Positions 1 to 9,162 of a stretch of DNA of 64,000 nt are shown piece by piece. The first letter of the stretch is position 1. Every line of letters begins with the position of its first letter. The notes under the pieces were generated by a model that was given only the letters and a program-made list of their open reading frames with translations, had not been told where the DNA came from and made no database searches. The stretch is from JALZKA01 sp963725035 (GTDB lineage: Bacteria; Actinomycetota; Thermoleophilia; Solirubrobacterales; 70-9). Where the stretch lies: assembly GCA_963725035.1 (NCBI GenBank), contig CAVRWX010000010.1:62001-126000 (forward strand), written 5' to 3'. The translations under genes were made by a program, and so were the position numbers.

Positions 1-10
1 CCAGGGAGTT

Positions 11-1154
11 CTAAGAGCCGCGCAAAACGGCTTCCATCCTGAAGGCGAGCGCTTCGACCGCCAACTCCTCGGAAACGTTCACGCTCAGCCGCCGCCGCGT
101 GCCCATCACCAGCTCCGCCGCCCGGCGCGCCCGGCGCGGGTCGAGCCCCTCAGCGTCCTCGGCCAGCTCAGCCGCGCGATCCGCGTTCAGCGCCAGGTCC
201 GGGGCGCCGTCGCCGGTCGCGGCAACATCCCGAAGCCAACCGGCGACCAGGGCAAGGCCGGCGTCGAGCGCCTCGGTCCTGCCCCTGCGAGTCGCGCGCT
301 TCGCGGCCTCCGTGCCCTCCTTGCGAAGCCTCTGCTCACCGCGCTTGTCCGAGGCGTCCTTGGCCTGATCGGCGAGCTCGTCGAAACGCGCCTTCACCTC
401 CTCGCCCGCCTCCTCTCCGCGCCTTTCGGCAGCCTCGAGCAGCGCTTTCCACGGTGAGTCATCCAACTCGGCGGCGCGCGCGCCTCGGGCGAGCGCCTCG
501 GCCTGCGCGCGAAGCTCGCGCCCGCTCTCGGACAGAAGGACCCCCGCCAGGGCAATGTCGCCCCCGGATAGCCGGGCGGCGCTCGTGATCTCGGCCGCGG
601 CGATTTCCGGGTGCTCGGAGGCGAGACGTTCGGCGATCGCCTCCGGGCTGAGCGCGGCGAAGCCGATCACCTGACACCGCGAGCGCACCGTTTCGAGCAG
701 CGCCGACGGCTGGGACGAGATCAGGATGATGTGCGCGAAGGTCGCCGGTTCCTCGAGCGTCTTCAGCAGTGCGTTCTGGCTCTCCTCGGCCATCGCATCC
801 GCCTGCTCGACCACGAAGACCCGGTGATCTCCCTCGAACGGGCGGTACGGCGCCGCCTCGATGATCCGCTCGCGGACCTCCTCGACCAGGTGCTGCGCTC
901 CGGCCGGCCGGAGCCACGCGAGATCCGGGTGCGGTGAGGGGTCCATGAGCGCCCGTCTGCGTGCCGAGTCCGGATCGGGCGCCCCGAGCGCGAGCAACTC
1001 CGCCGCAAACGCCCGCGCCGAATCGGCCTTGCCCGATCCGGCGGGCCCGGAGAAGAGGTAGGCGTGGGAAGGCGACTCGAGCGCAGCCGCCAGGGCGATC
1101 CGAGCCGACGACTGCTCGGCGGTCGCGTCCGCGAGGGTCGGGCTGAACGCTCAC
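11..1154 (-). CDS. holB: DNA polymerase III delta' subunit (clamp loader), frameshift at the start
   Basis: Clamp-loader subunit of the replicative polymerase. The ATPase-like region carries a Walker-A-like GPAGSGKA just after the start, then HPDLAWLRP, a Walker-B-region stretch VFVVEQADAM, the ALLKTLEEP segment and the SRC motif (RSRCQV) typical of delta'. The C-terminal third is Ala/Arg/Glu-rich and helical. The GTG at 1154 overlaps the tmk stop as GTGA, the usual coupling. The downstream protein, however, is in another frame from about 1138 onward, and the only in-frame starts without a shift would delete the Walker A region. A one-base indel between 1138 and 1152 is the simplest explanation. 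Lies directly downstream of tmk, a common bacterial pairing. Identification is solid; the exact N-terminus is not. Confidence 0.88.
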
Positions 1155-1759
1155 CGGCCGATCGCCTCCATCACCCGCGCGTGGACCTCGGCCGGCTCGC
1201 CCTCGCCGTCGACGACCGCGATCCGGTCCTGATGCCGCGCCGCAATCGCGTCATATGCCTCCGCAACCGTGCGCTGAAACTCAACGCCCTCCGCCTCGAA
1301 GCGGTCGGAGCCATCAGCCTCGCCGGCGGCAAGGCGCTGCTGGCCGCGGGCGTACGCCGCGTCCGGATCCACGCGAAGAAGCACCGTGCGCTCCGGCATG
1401 CACGAGCCGACCACGAGCTTCATCAGGTCCTCGACGATCTCGAGCCCGATTCCCCGCGCGACGCCCTGGTAGGCCGCGGTCGAATCGACGTAGCGGTCGC
1501 AGACGATGTCCCGCCCCGCCTCCTGCGCGGGTTCGATCACCCGCCGCGCCAGGTCGGCGCGGGCGGCGGAGAAGAGGAGCAGCTCGGCCACGTCATCCAT
1601 CTCGAGCGCGGGATCCTTGAGGAGGGAGCGGACGGCCTCGGCCATCTCGGTCCCGCCCGGCTCGCGGATCAGGAGCGTGTCCGGGCCGAGCGCCTCCGCG
1701 AGCAGCGCGGCCTGGGTCGTCTTGCCCGACCGGTCGATGCCCTCGAGGGTGATGAACAC
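1151..1759 (-). CDS. tmk: Thymidylate kinase
   Basis: Phosphorylates dTMP to dTDP in the cytoplasm, on the route to dTTP. The 202-residue length is normal for the family. It starts MFITLEGIDRSGKTTQ, a P-loop in which Arg replaces the usual Gly of GxDGSGKST. REPGGTEMAE follows, then the DRY motif (CDRYVDSTAAYQG) and a LID region around residues 140-150 (RGQQRLAAGEADGSDRFE). GTG start at 1759. Translationally coupled to holB by a 4-base overlap. Together with class II ribonucleotide reductase and ThyX elsewhere in the window it covers most of the dTTP route. Confidence 0.95.
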   Translation of the reverse strand: MFITLEGIDRSGKTTQAALLAEALGPDTLLIREPGGTEMAEAVRSLLKDPALEMDDVAELLLFSAARADLARRVIEPAQEAGRDIVCDRYVDSTAAYQGVARGIGLEIVEDLMKLVVGSCMPERTVLLRVDPDAAYARGQQRLAAGEADGSDRFEAEGVEFQRTVAEAYDAIAARHQDRIAVVDGEGEPAEVHARVMEAIGR

Positions 1760-1894
1760 GACGCCGAAAGTATCCGACCGTGACGCTCGTCACAGCCCGT
1801 TAACGCGGATTGAGGGAACATTCAGTGCGGCCTCGTAAGCTGGCCTCGACTCCGTCCCCCACGTCCCCCACGTCCCCCCGGAGGTTTCGGTCAC

Positions 1895-4046
1895 ATGGCA
1901 GGTCTCACCCGCTGGGTTCTCGCACACAAGCGCATCGTCACGATCAGCTGGATCCTCTTGACGATCGCGGGCATCGCGGCCGCAGGGCCCGCAACCGAAG
2001 CGCTCGAGCCCGAGTTCTCCGTGCCGGACAAGGAGGGCTGGGAGACCAACCAGGTCATCGCCGCAAACTACGGCGGCACGGGCGGCGACACCGCCCCGCT
2101 GCTTCCGGTCGTGACCCTGCCCGAGGGCGAGTCCGTCGACTCCGAGGCCGTTACTCAAGACCTGGAAGCGCTCGACGCCGCGCTCGCCGAGGCGCTCCCC
2201 AACGCCCGCATCGCCTCGTATGCCTCGACCGGCGACGACACGTTCGTCTCGACCGACGGGACCACCGTCTACGCCGTCGTCTACCCACAGCCCGACGCTG
2301 ACTCCCAGTTCGGCGAGAACCCCGCCGCCGAGAAAGCCGCGAGCGCGGCGCTCGAGGACGCGACGGTCGCGGGCTCGCCCGTCCACCTGACCGGCTTCGA
2401 CGCCCTTTACGAGGACTCGGGCGAGGACGCCGACGGGCCCAGCCTCCTTGATCGAGGCACTCATCGGCGGCTTCGGAGCGCTTCTCGTCCTGATCTTCGT
2501 CTTCGCCTCGTTCCTCGCCGTCGTCCCGCTCCTGATGGCGTTCGTTTCGATCATGACGACGTTCCTCTTGCTCCTCGGCCTGACCGAGGTCACCACGGTT
2601 TCGCCGATCGTCCAGTTCCTGATCGCGCTGATCGGCTTGGGCGTCGCGATCGACTACTCGCTCATCGTCGTCTCGCGCTGGCGCGAGGAGCGCACGCATG
2701 GTGCCTCCGACGAGGAGGCCGTCCAGATCGCAATGGAGCAAGCGGGCCGCGCGGTTGTTTTCAGCGGCATCACGGTCGCGATCGGGCTCTTGGCGCTGAT
2801 CGCGCTACCCCTCCCGTTCCTGCGCTCGATGGGCTACGGCGGCATGCTGATCCCGCTCGTCTCGACGCTCGTCGCCATCACGCTCCTTCCCGTCGTCCTC
2901 GCGAAGTTCGGCGGCAAGCTCGACTGGCCCCACCGGCGCACGGACGACAAGGCAAGCCGCGCCTGGACCCGGTGGGCCGAGGCCGTCTCCCGCCGCCGCT
3001 GGCTCGCCGCCGGGCTGGGCATGGCGTTCATCATCGCGCTGGTCGGCGCTTCGTTCGGCCTGCGACTCGGGACCTCCGACGCGAACACGCTGGCCGAGGC
3101 CGGCGACGCCAAGGTGGGCCTCGACGCGCTCGTGAACTCGGGCATCGGCGAGGGCTCGCTCTTGCCGCACGAGATCCTGATCGACGGCTCGACTCCACCT
3201 GACCAGGTCGCCGCCGACCTCCGCGAGGTCGAGGGCATCCACGGCGCCGTCGCGCCCGAGGACCCGACCTGGAATCAGAACGGGACCGCGATCGTCGAGG
3301 CGATCCCGATCCCCGACAGCGGCAGCGAGGAGGGAGAAGAGAACCTCCAAGCCGTGCGCGACACCGCGCACGCGGCCGGCTCCGACGTGGCCGTCGGCGG
3401 TCAGCCCGCGGCGAACGCGGACTTCATCGACGCCGTCTACGGCAGCTTCCCGCTGATGATCGCGCTGATCGCAATCTCGACTTTCATCCTGCTCGCCAGG
3501 GCGTTCCGCTCGATCCTGCTCCCGATCAAGGCGATCATCCTCAACATCCTGAGCGTGGGCGCCGCGTGGGGAGTGCTCGCGATCGTCTGGCAGAACGGCA
3601 ACGGCTCCGAGCTGATCTGGGGCGTCGAGGCCACCGGGTCAGTCCCGTCGTGGATCCCGCTGATGGTCTTCGCCTTCCTGTTCGGCCTCTCGATGGACTA
3701 CGAGGTGTTCATCCTCAGCCGGATGCGGGAGGAGTACGACCGCACGGGCTCGACCGACACCGCCGTCATCCAGGGAATCGCCCGGACCGGCCGCCTGGTC
3801 ACGAGCGCGGCGCTGATCCTGTTCCTGGCCTTCATGGCGATGGCCTCAGCGCCCGGGACCGACATCCGCATCATGGCCACCGGCCTTGCCGCCGGCATCC
3901 TGCTGGACGCGACGATCATCAGGGCGCTGATCGTGCCCGCGGTGATCTCGCTGATGGGCCGGTGGAACTGGTGGTTGCCCGCGTGGAGCGCGAAGATCCT
4001 GCGGGTCGAGCCGTCACCGCTGGCGCCGGCCGAAGCCCGCGCCTAG
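1895..4046 (+). CDS. MMPL family transporter, copy 1 (one frameshift)
   Basis: RND-superfamily MMPL-type membrane protein, expected to export lipids or other hydrophobic molecules with the proton gradient. It has a start-proximal membrane helix (ILLTIAGIAAAG), a large extracellular loop, a bundle of helices with GVAIDYSLIVVSRWREE, a second loop, then a second bundle with the repeated signature FGLSMDYEVFILSRMREEY. ATG 1895 is preceded by GGAGGT at about 1879. Compared base by base with copy 2, one extra base lies between 2440 and 2448: the first part reads through DGP and the rest resumes at LIEALIGG. Repaired length is about 717 residues, matching copy 2. The substrate cannot be told. Confidence 0.9.
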
Positions 4047-4065
4047 ACCCCCAACGACCCTGATA

Positions 4066-4086
4066 CCCCCGAGGGTACGTCGGGGG
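4066..4086. terminator. GC hairpin between the MMPL genes
   Basis: Arms CCCCCGA and TCGGGGG pair perfectly over 7 bp around a 7-base loop, 20 bases after the copy-1 stop. No T tract follows. It could attenuate read-through into copy 2 or stabilise the upstream mRNA. Confidence 0.45.
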
Positions 4087-4156
4087 AGATCCCCAATAGA
4101 CAGACGCATCCGTTCCCGTGAACCTCCCGCGGGTCAATTCCGATCAGGAGGTTTCC

Positions 4157-6307
4157 GTGTCGTCTCTCAGCCGTTGGGTCCTGTCTCACAAGCGCACCGT
4201 CGTCGTAGCGTGGATCGCCCTCACAATCGCCGGCGTCATGGCCGCGGGCCCAGCGTCGGACGCGCTCGAGCCCGAGTTCTCCGTCCCGGACGGAGAGGGC
4301 TGGGAAACCAACCTGGCGATTGCTGAGAACTACAAGGGCACCGGCGGGGAGCTCCCGCCGCTTATCCCTGTGGTGACTCTGCCCGAGGGCGAAAGCGTCG
4401 ATTCGCCCGCCGTGGCGGACGCTCTCGCCGACATGGACAAGCGCCTGAACGAAGCGCTGCCGGGGTCCAGGATCGCCTCCTATGCCTCGACCGGAGACAA
4501 GGCGTTTGTCTCCGATGACGGAAACACAACTTTTGCCATCGCGTACCCCGCCCCCGGGCCTGACGCGGAGTTCGGCGAGAACCCACAGGCGGAGCGGGCC
4601 GCCAGCAAAGCTCTCGAAGGTTTCGAGGTTGCGGGCTCACCGGTCCACCTCACCGGCTTCGATGCCCTCGCCGAGGACTCGGGGGAAGACAGCGACGGGC
4701 CGGCCGTCTTGATCGAGGCACTCGTCGGAGGTCTCGGGGCGCTGGTCGTCCTGACGTTCGTCTTCGCCTCGTTCCTCGCTGTCGTCCCGATCGCGATGGC
4801 GTTCGTCTCGATCATGACCACGTTCCTGCTTCTCCTCGGGCTCACCGAGTTCACCACCGTCTCACCCGTCGTCCTGTTCCTGATTGCCCTGATCGGCCTG
4901 GGTGTTGCAATCGACTACGCACTGATCGTCGTCTCGCGCTGGCGCGAGGAGCGCTCGCACGGGCGAAGTGGCGACGAAGCCGTGCAGAAGGCGATGGAAA
5001 CCGCGGGGCGCGCGGTCATCTTCTCGGGCATCACCGTGGCGATTGGCCTCCTGGCCATGATCGCGCTGCCATTGCCTTTCCTGCGCTCGATCGGCTACGG
5101 CGGGATGCTGATCCCGCTCGTCTCCGTGCTCGTCGCGATCACCCTCCTGCCCGTCGTGCTCTCCACGGTCGGCGCAAGGCTCGACTGGCCGCACCGGCGC
5201 ACGGACGACCGTGCGAGCCGCGCCTGGACGCGCTGGGCCGAGGCGGTTTCCCGCCGCCGCTGGCTTGCTGCCGGAGCCGGCATGGCCGTGATCCTGGCGC
5301 TGGTCCTCGCGGCAACCGACCTCCAGCTCGGAGCATCCGACGCCGACACGATCGCCCAATCCGGCGACGCCAAGGACGGTCTCGTTGCGCTCGAGGAGGC
5401 CGGCATCGGCGAGGGAGCGCTCCTCCCTCACGAGATCCTCGTGTCGGGATCAACCGACCCCGACGCCGTGGCGTCCGAGATGCGTGAGGTGGAAGGCGTT
5501 CACGGCGCGGTCGCACCCAGCGATGGATCATGGCGCTCCGGCGACTCCGTGATCGTCGAAGCGATCCCGGTGCCCGACAGCGGCACACCGGAAGGCAAGG
5601 ATCACCTGGAAGCCGTGCGCGCCGCTGCGGACGAGGCCGGCCCCGACGTCGCCGTTGGCGGGATTCCCGCATCCAACACGGACTTCATCGACGCCGTCTA
5701 CGGCAGCTTCCCGCTGATGATCGCGCTGATCGCGATCTCGACGTTCATTCTTCTGGCGCGGGCGTTCCGCTCGCTGCTCTTGCCGCTCAAGGCGATCCTG
5801 CTCAACATCCTCAGCGTCGGCGCCGCCTGGGGCGTCCTGGTCCTGGTCTGGCAGAGCGGCTACGGCTCCGAGTTGATCTGGGGAACCGAAGCGACCGGTT
5901 CGGTGCCGTCATGGATGCCGCTCATGGTGTTCGCGTTCCTGTTCGGCCTCTCGATGGACTACGAGGTGTTCATCCTCAGCCGCATGCGGGAGGAGTACGA
6001 CCGCACCGGCTCAACCGAGACCGCTGTGGTTGAGGGCATCGGCCGCACCGGCCGCCTGGTCACGAGCGCAGCGCTCATCCTGTTCCTGGCCTTCGCCGCG
6101 ATGGCCTCCGCCCCGGGGACAGACATCCGCATGATCGCGACTGGCCTGGCCGCAGGCATCCTCCTGGACGCGACCGTGATCAGGGCGCTGATCGTCCCGG
6201 CGGTGATGTCGCTGATGGGCCGTTGGAACTGGTGGCTGCCGAACTGGGGTGCGAGGCTCCTCCGCGTCGAGCCGTCGACGCTGGCGCCGGCCGAGGCGCG
6301 GGCCTAG
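4157..6307 (+). CDS. MMPL family transporter, copy 2 (intact)
   Basis: Tandem paralogue of the preceding gene, 716 residues, complete. GTG at 4157 is chosen because AGGAGGT lies 5-11 bases upstream and because VSSLSRWVLSHKR aligns with the start of copy 1 (MAGLTRWVLAHKR). It has two membrane-helix bundles with the paired signatures GLGVAIDYALIVVSRWREE and FGLSMDYEVFILSRMREEY, whose buried acidic residues relay protons in RND transporters. The two copies share long identical blocks, especially in the last 250 residues, and end identically (LAPAEARA). The stop overlaps the stop of the convergent cupin gene by 3 bases. Substrate unknown. Confidence 0.93.
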   Translation: MSSLSRWVLSHKRTVVVAWIALTIAGVMAAGPASDALEPEFSVPDGEGWETNLAIAENYKGTGGELPPLIPVVTLPEGESVDSPAVADALADMDKRLNEALPGSRIASYASTGDKAFVSDDGNTTFAIAYPAPGPDAEFGENPQAERAASKALEGFEVAGSPVHLTGFDALAEDSGEDSDGPAVLIEALVGGLGALVVLTFVFASFLAVVPIAMAFVSIMTTFLLLLGLTEFTTVSPVVLFLIALIGLGVAIDYALIVVSRWREERSHGRSGDEAVQKAMETAGRAVIFSGITVAIGLLAMIALPLPFLRSIGYGGMLIPLVSVLVAITLLPVVLSTVGARLDWPHRRTDDRASRAWTRWAEAVSRRRWLAAGAGMAVILALVLAATDLQLGASDADTIAQSGDAKDGLVALEEAGIGEGALLPHEILVSGSTDPDAVASEMREVEGVHGAVAPSDGSWRSGDSVIVEAIPVPDSGTPEGKDHLEAVRAAADEAGPDVAVGGIPASNTDFIDAVYGSFPLMIALIAISTFILLARAFRSLLLPLKAILLNILSVGAAWGVLVLVWQSGYGSELIWGTEATGSVPSWMPLMVFAFLFGLSMDYEVFILSRMREEYDRTGSTETAVVEGIGRTGRLVTSAALILFLAFAAMASAPGTDIRMIATGLAAGILLDATVIRALIVPAVMSLMGRWNWWLPNWGARLLRVEPSTLAPAEARA

Positions 6308-6704
6308 TCCGCCCACCAGTCGCGCCGGCCCTCGACGTCTTCGCGCCGACCCTCGCCGAGACTGGGCGCGCCGATGACGAGAATCTCGAGCCCCTCCGGC
6401 CCGGCCTCGTAGCCTCGCCAGTACCGGGCGGGACGCGCACCGCGTCCCACTCCTTGAGCTCGACGATCTCGTCGTCGAGCTTCATTCGCCCGCCCCCGCG
6501 CACGACCACGTACACCTCCTCCTGCGTCCTGTGCGTGTGGCCGTACGGAAAGCGATATCCGGGTGGGACGCTCTGGTAGCTCAGGCCGGAGTTCTCGAGC
6601 TCGAGCGCATCGGTCGCCAAGCGGAACTCCAGGTCCGGCGCGCCGTCGAAGTTTGACCCGACGTCCTCCAGGTCCTCCCTCAGGTTTCTGAGCGTGAACG
6701 GCAT
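6304..6704 (-). CDS. Small cupin-domain protein (one frameshift)
   Basis: Single-domain beta-barrel cupin of about 133 residues once repaired. It reads MPFTLRNLREDLEDVG, then the first cupin motif HTHRTQEEVYVVVRGGGRM and the second-motif region DAVRVPPGT. After VPPGT the frame is lost at about 6420. The other frame continues WRGYEAGPEGLEILVIGAP and ends RRDWWAD at 6304. One missing C in the run encoding Gly-Thr-Trp explains it. The His and Glu of the first motif suggest a bound metal. Many such stand-alone cupins are of unknown function, and neighbours give no hint. Confidence 0.8.
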
Positions 6705-6712
6705 GGCCGCAA

Positions 6713-9028
6713 TCAGGACTTAGGGCGGGTCCCGGCCTTCTTGGTCCGGGCGGTGCCGGGTGAGGGTGGCTTTCGGCGCCGGGCTGCCGTGCGCGGCTTC
6801 GCGCCCGTGGCCTTCGCGTCGCCCTCGGAGTCCGCGGGGACGTCGCCGTTCTCCGCGGCGGCGGCCTTCGCGACCTCGCGCGCTTCCTTTTGAGCCTGGC
6901 GCTCGGCGCGCTTCTCGCGCATCTCGACCATCGTCGGGCAGTCGTCGTTCAAGCAAAGCTTCCAGGGGCGTCCGCGGAAACCCTTGACGGTCAGGCGCGG
7001 GCGCGTCTCGCAGACCGAGCAGCTCTCCTCGAGGCGCCACAGCTCGTAGCCGCGGCCGGGCAGCGGGCCCGAGTTCCGGCACGAGTCGGCGTGCTCGGGA
7101 TCGTCGCGGTTGTAGCCCTCGCAACCCCAGAAGCGCTTGCCGCCCTTGAGGTCGATGACGCGAAGGCGGTTCGGCGCGCCGTCCTCGTGAACGGTGCGCC
7201 CGAGCCCCGCGCAGACCTCGCAGGGGCCGATGAACTTGTCCTCGTCCATCCCGGCCCAGACCACCTTGGCGAGGTCCTCGGACTTATCCTGCATCTCCTT
7301 CGTCGTCCCGTGGAGCATCTCGCGGCTCTCGGCCAGGACGTCGTCCTTCGTCATCTCGCCCGCGGCGATCAGGTCCATGTCCCGCTCGAGCTCCGCGGTC
7401 ATCTCGGGCGTCGCCATGCGCGGCACGTACTGCTTGAACGCCTTGTACATCGCGATCCCGGTCTCGGACGGGATCGGCGGGTTGGAGTAGACGTAGCCGC
7501 GGTCGTAGAGCTTTTGGATGATGTCGGCGCGCGTCGCCTTGGTGCCCAGGCCGCGCTCCTCCATCAGCTCGATCAGCTTGCCCTGCGAGATCCGCGAGGG
7601 CGGCTGGGTCTCCTTGCCGACCGACCACGGCTCGCCGTCGAGCGGGAGCTCCTGGCCGGCCTCGAGCGCGGGGATCTCGTCGTCGGACGAGCGCGCGTAG
7701 GTGTAGATCTTCGCGAAGCCGGCGTCGACGACGACCGAGCCGCGGACGAAGTACTCCTCTGACCCGGCCTCGATGTTGGCGCGGGTCGACTCGGTGATCA
7801 TCGGCGGCGCGAAGGTCGCGATGAAGCGGCGCACGACGAGCTCGTAGACGCGGCGCTTCGGGCCCTCGTCGAGGGCGCCTGGATAGACCGCCTGGGTCGG
7901 ATAGATCGGCGGGTGGTCGGTGGTCTCCTTCTTGCCGCGGGTCGCCTCCATCGGGCCGTCGAGGACGAAGGCGCCTGCCTCGAACTCGGGGATCCTGACC
8001 ATCTGCTGGACCAGCTCGCGCGTGTTCAGCGACTTCGGATAGACGGTGTTGTCCGTACGCGGATAGGAGATGAAGCCGTCCATGTAGAGGTCCTCGGCGA
8101 TCCGCATCGCGCTGGCGGGCGTGATGCCGAGGCGGCTGGAGGCGTCGGTCGTGAAGGCGGTGGTGTTGAGCGGCGTCGGCGGCTTCCGCGAGTTCTTGCG
8201 GGCGGTCACGTCCTTGACGACGCCCGGGCTCTTCGTGCCGGCGAGCGCGGCGTTCGCCTCGGCCTCCTCCCAGAACTTGTCGGTGGCGTGGTGAGCCTCG
8301 AACGAGCCGTCGGGATGCTCGAACTTGGCGAAGACCTCCCAGAAGGGCTTGGGCACGTGGGCGCGGCGCTCGAGCTCGCGCTCGACGACGAGGCCGAGGC
8401 TCGGGCTCTGGACGCGGCCGACGGAGAGGAAGTTGGAGCCGAAGCGGCGCGTGGCAAGGGAGACCGCGCGGGTGAGCGTGGCGCCCCAGATCAGGTCGAT
8501 GTCCTGGCGGGCGGCGCCGGCGTAGGCGAGCTCGTAGGAAAGGTCGTCGAGCTCGGAGAACGCGCGCTCGATCTCGTCCTTCGTGAGCGCGGAGTAGCGG
8601 GCCCGCTTGACGGCCGGGCGCTCCTCGATCAGCCCGGCGACGATCTCGGGGTTCGACTCCATCGCCTGCTGGAGCGCCTCGTGGCCGATGAGCTCGCCCT
8701 CGCGGTCGAAGTCGGTCGCGATCACGACGGAGTCCGCTTCCTTGGCCAGCTTGCGGACCGCCTTGACCACGTTCTTGTCGGTCGGCTCGGGGATGAGCGT
8801 CGCGTCGATCAGGTCGTGCAGGTCCGTCTTCTGCCAGTTCGAGTACTCATCCGGGAAGGCGACGCCCATCACGTGACCCTTGAGTCCGACGGTCCGATGA
8901 TCGCCCTCGGAATCGCTCCATGTATAGAACGGAACCTTGTACGTGGCGTCGTCTTTCGCCGAGCCGGAGCTCAGGATGTCCGCGATCTTTTTCGCGGAGT
9001 TGTTCTTCTCAGTGATGATCAGGCGCAT
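6713..9028 (-). CDS. topA: Type IA DNA topoisomerase (topoisomerase I)
   Basis: Relaxes negatively supercoiled DNA by single-strand passage. The N-terminal TOPRIM domain begins MRLIITEKNNSAKKIAD and contains FDREGELIGHEAL with the metal-binding acidic residues. The catalytic tyrosine lies in FISYPRTDNTVY. Further landmarks are VGRVQSP and ERGLGTKATRADII. A C-terminal zinc-ribbon-like region (CEVCAGLG, CSVCETRP, CLNDDCP) and a Lys/Arg/Ala tail follow. ATG 9028 is preferred over a TTG/ATG 18 bases upstream because it begins exactly with the conserved strand. The YPRTDN motif, the spacing and the zinc region look more like archaeal TopA/Top3-type enzymes than the usual longer actinobacterial TopA. 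About 771 residues. Confidence 0.9.
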   Translation of the reverse strand: MRLIITEKNNSAKKIADILSSGSAKDDATYKVPFYTWSDSEGDHRTVGLKGHVMGVAFPDEYSNWQKTDLHDLIDATLIPEPTDKNVVKAVRKLAKEADSVVIATDFDREGELIGHEALQQAMESNPEIVAGLIEERPAVKRARYSALTKDEIERAFSELDDLSYELAYAGAARQDIDLIWGATLTRAVSLATRRFGSNFLSVGRVQSPSLGLVVERELERRAHVPKPFWEVFAKFEHPDGSFEAHHATDKFWEEAEANAALAGTKSPGVVKDVTARKNSRKPPTPLNTTAFTTDASSRLGITPASAMRIAEDLYMDGFISYPRTDNTVYPKSLNTRELVQQMVRIPEFEAGAFVLDGPMEATRGKKETTDHPPIYPTQAVYPGALDEGPKRRVYELVVRRFIATFAPPMITESTRANIEAGSEEYFVRGSVVVDAGFAKIYTYARSSDDEIPALEAGQELPLDGEPWSVGKETQPPSRISQGKLIELMEERGLGTKATRADIIQKLYDRGYVYSNPPIPSETGIAMYKAFKQYVPRMATPEMTAELERDMDLIAAGEMTKDDVLAESREMLHGTTKEMQDKSEDLAKVVWAGMDEDKFIGPCEVCAGLGRTVHEDGAPNRLRVIDLKGGKRFWGCEGYNRDDPEHADSCRNSGPLPGRGYELWRLEESCSVCETRPRLTVKGFRGRPWKLCLNDDCPTMVEMREKRAERQAQKEAREVAKAAAAENGDVPADSEGDAKATGAKPRTAARRRKPPSPGTARTKKAGTRPKS

Positions 9029-9162
9029 CGGCGGCGAGAGTAGCAAGGGGTGTTCGGGGTCAAAATGGGCTTCCCTGCCCGCCCCGTAGGGGCGGAATTG
9101 ATCTTTGAGCGCTTCAGCGCGAAACCAGCGTGTGCCGTTGGGTATCTACGCTCGCCGAGCCG

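Noticed and set aside
1854..1880. Three tandem GTCCCCCAC-like units before the first MMPL gene
   Set aside because: Only 9 bp long and imperfect in the third unit; probably a slippage tract, with no sign of a regulatory function.
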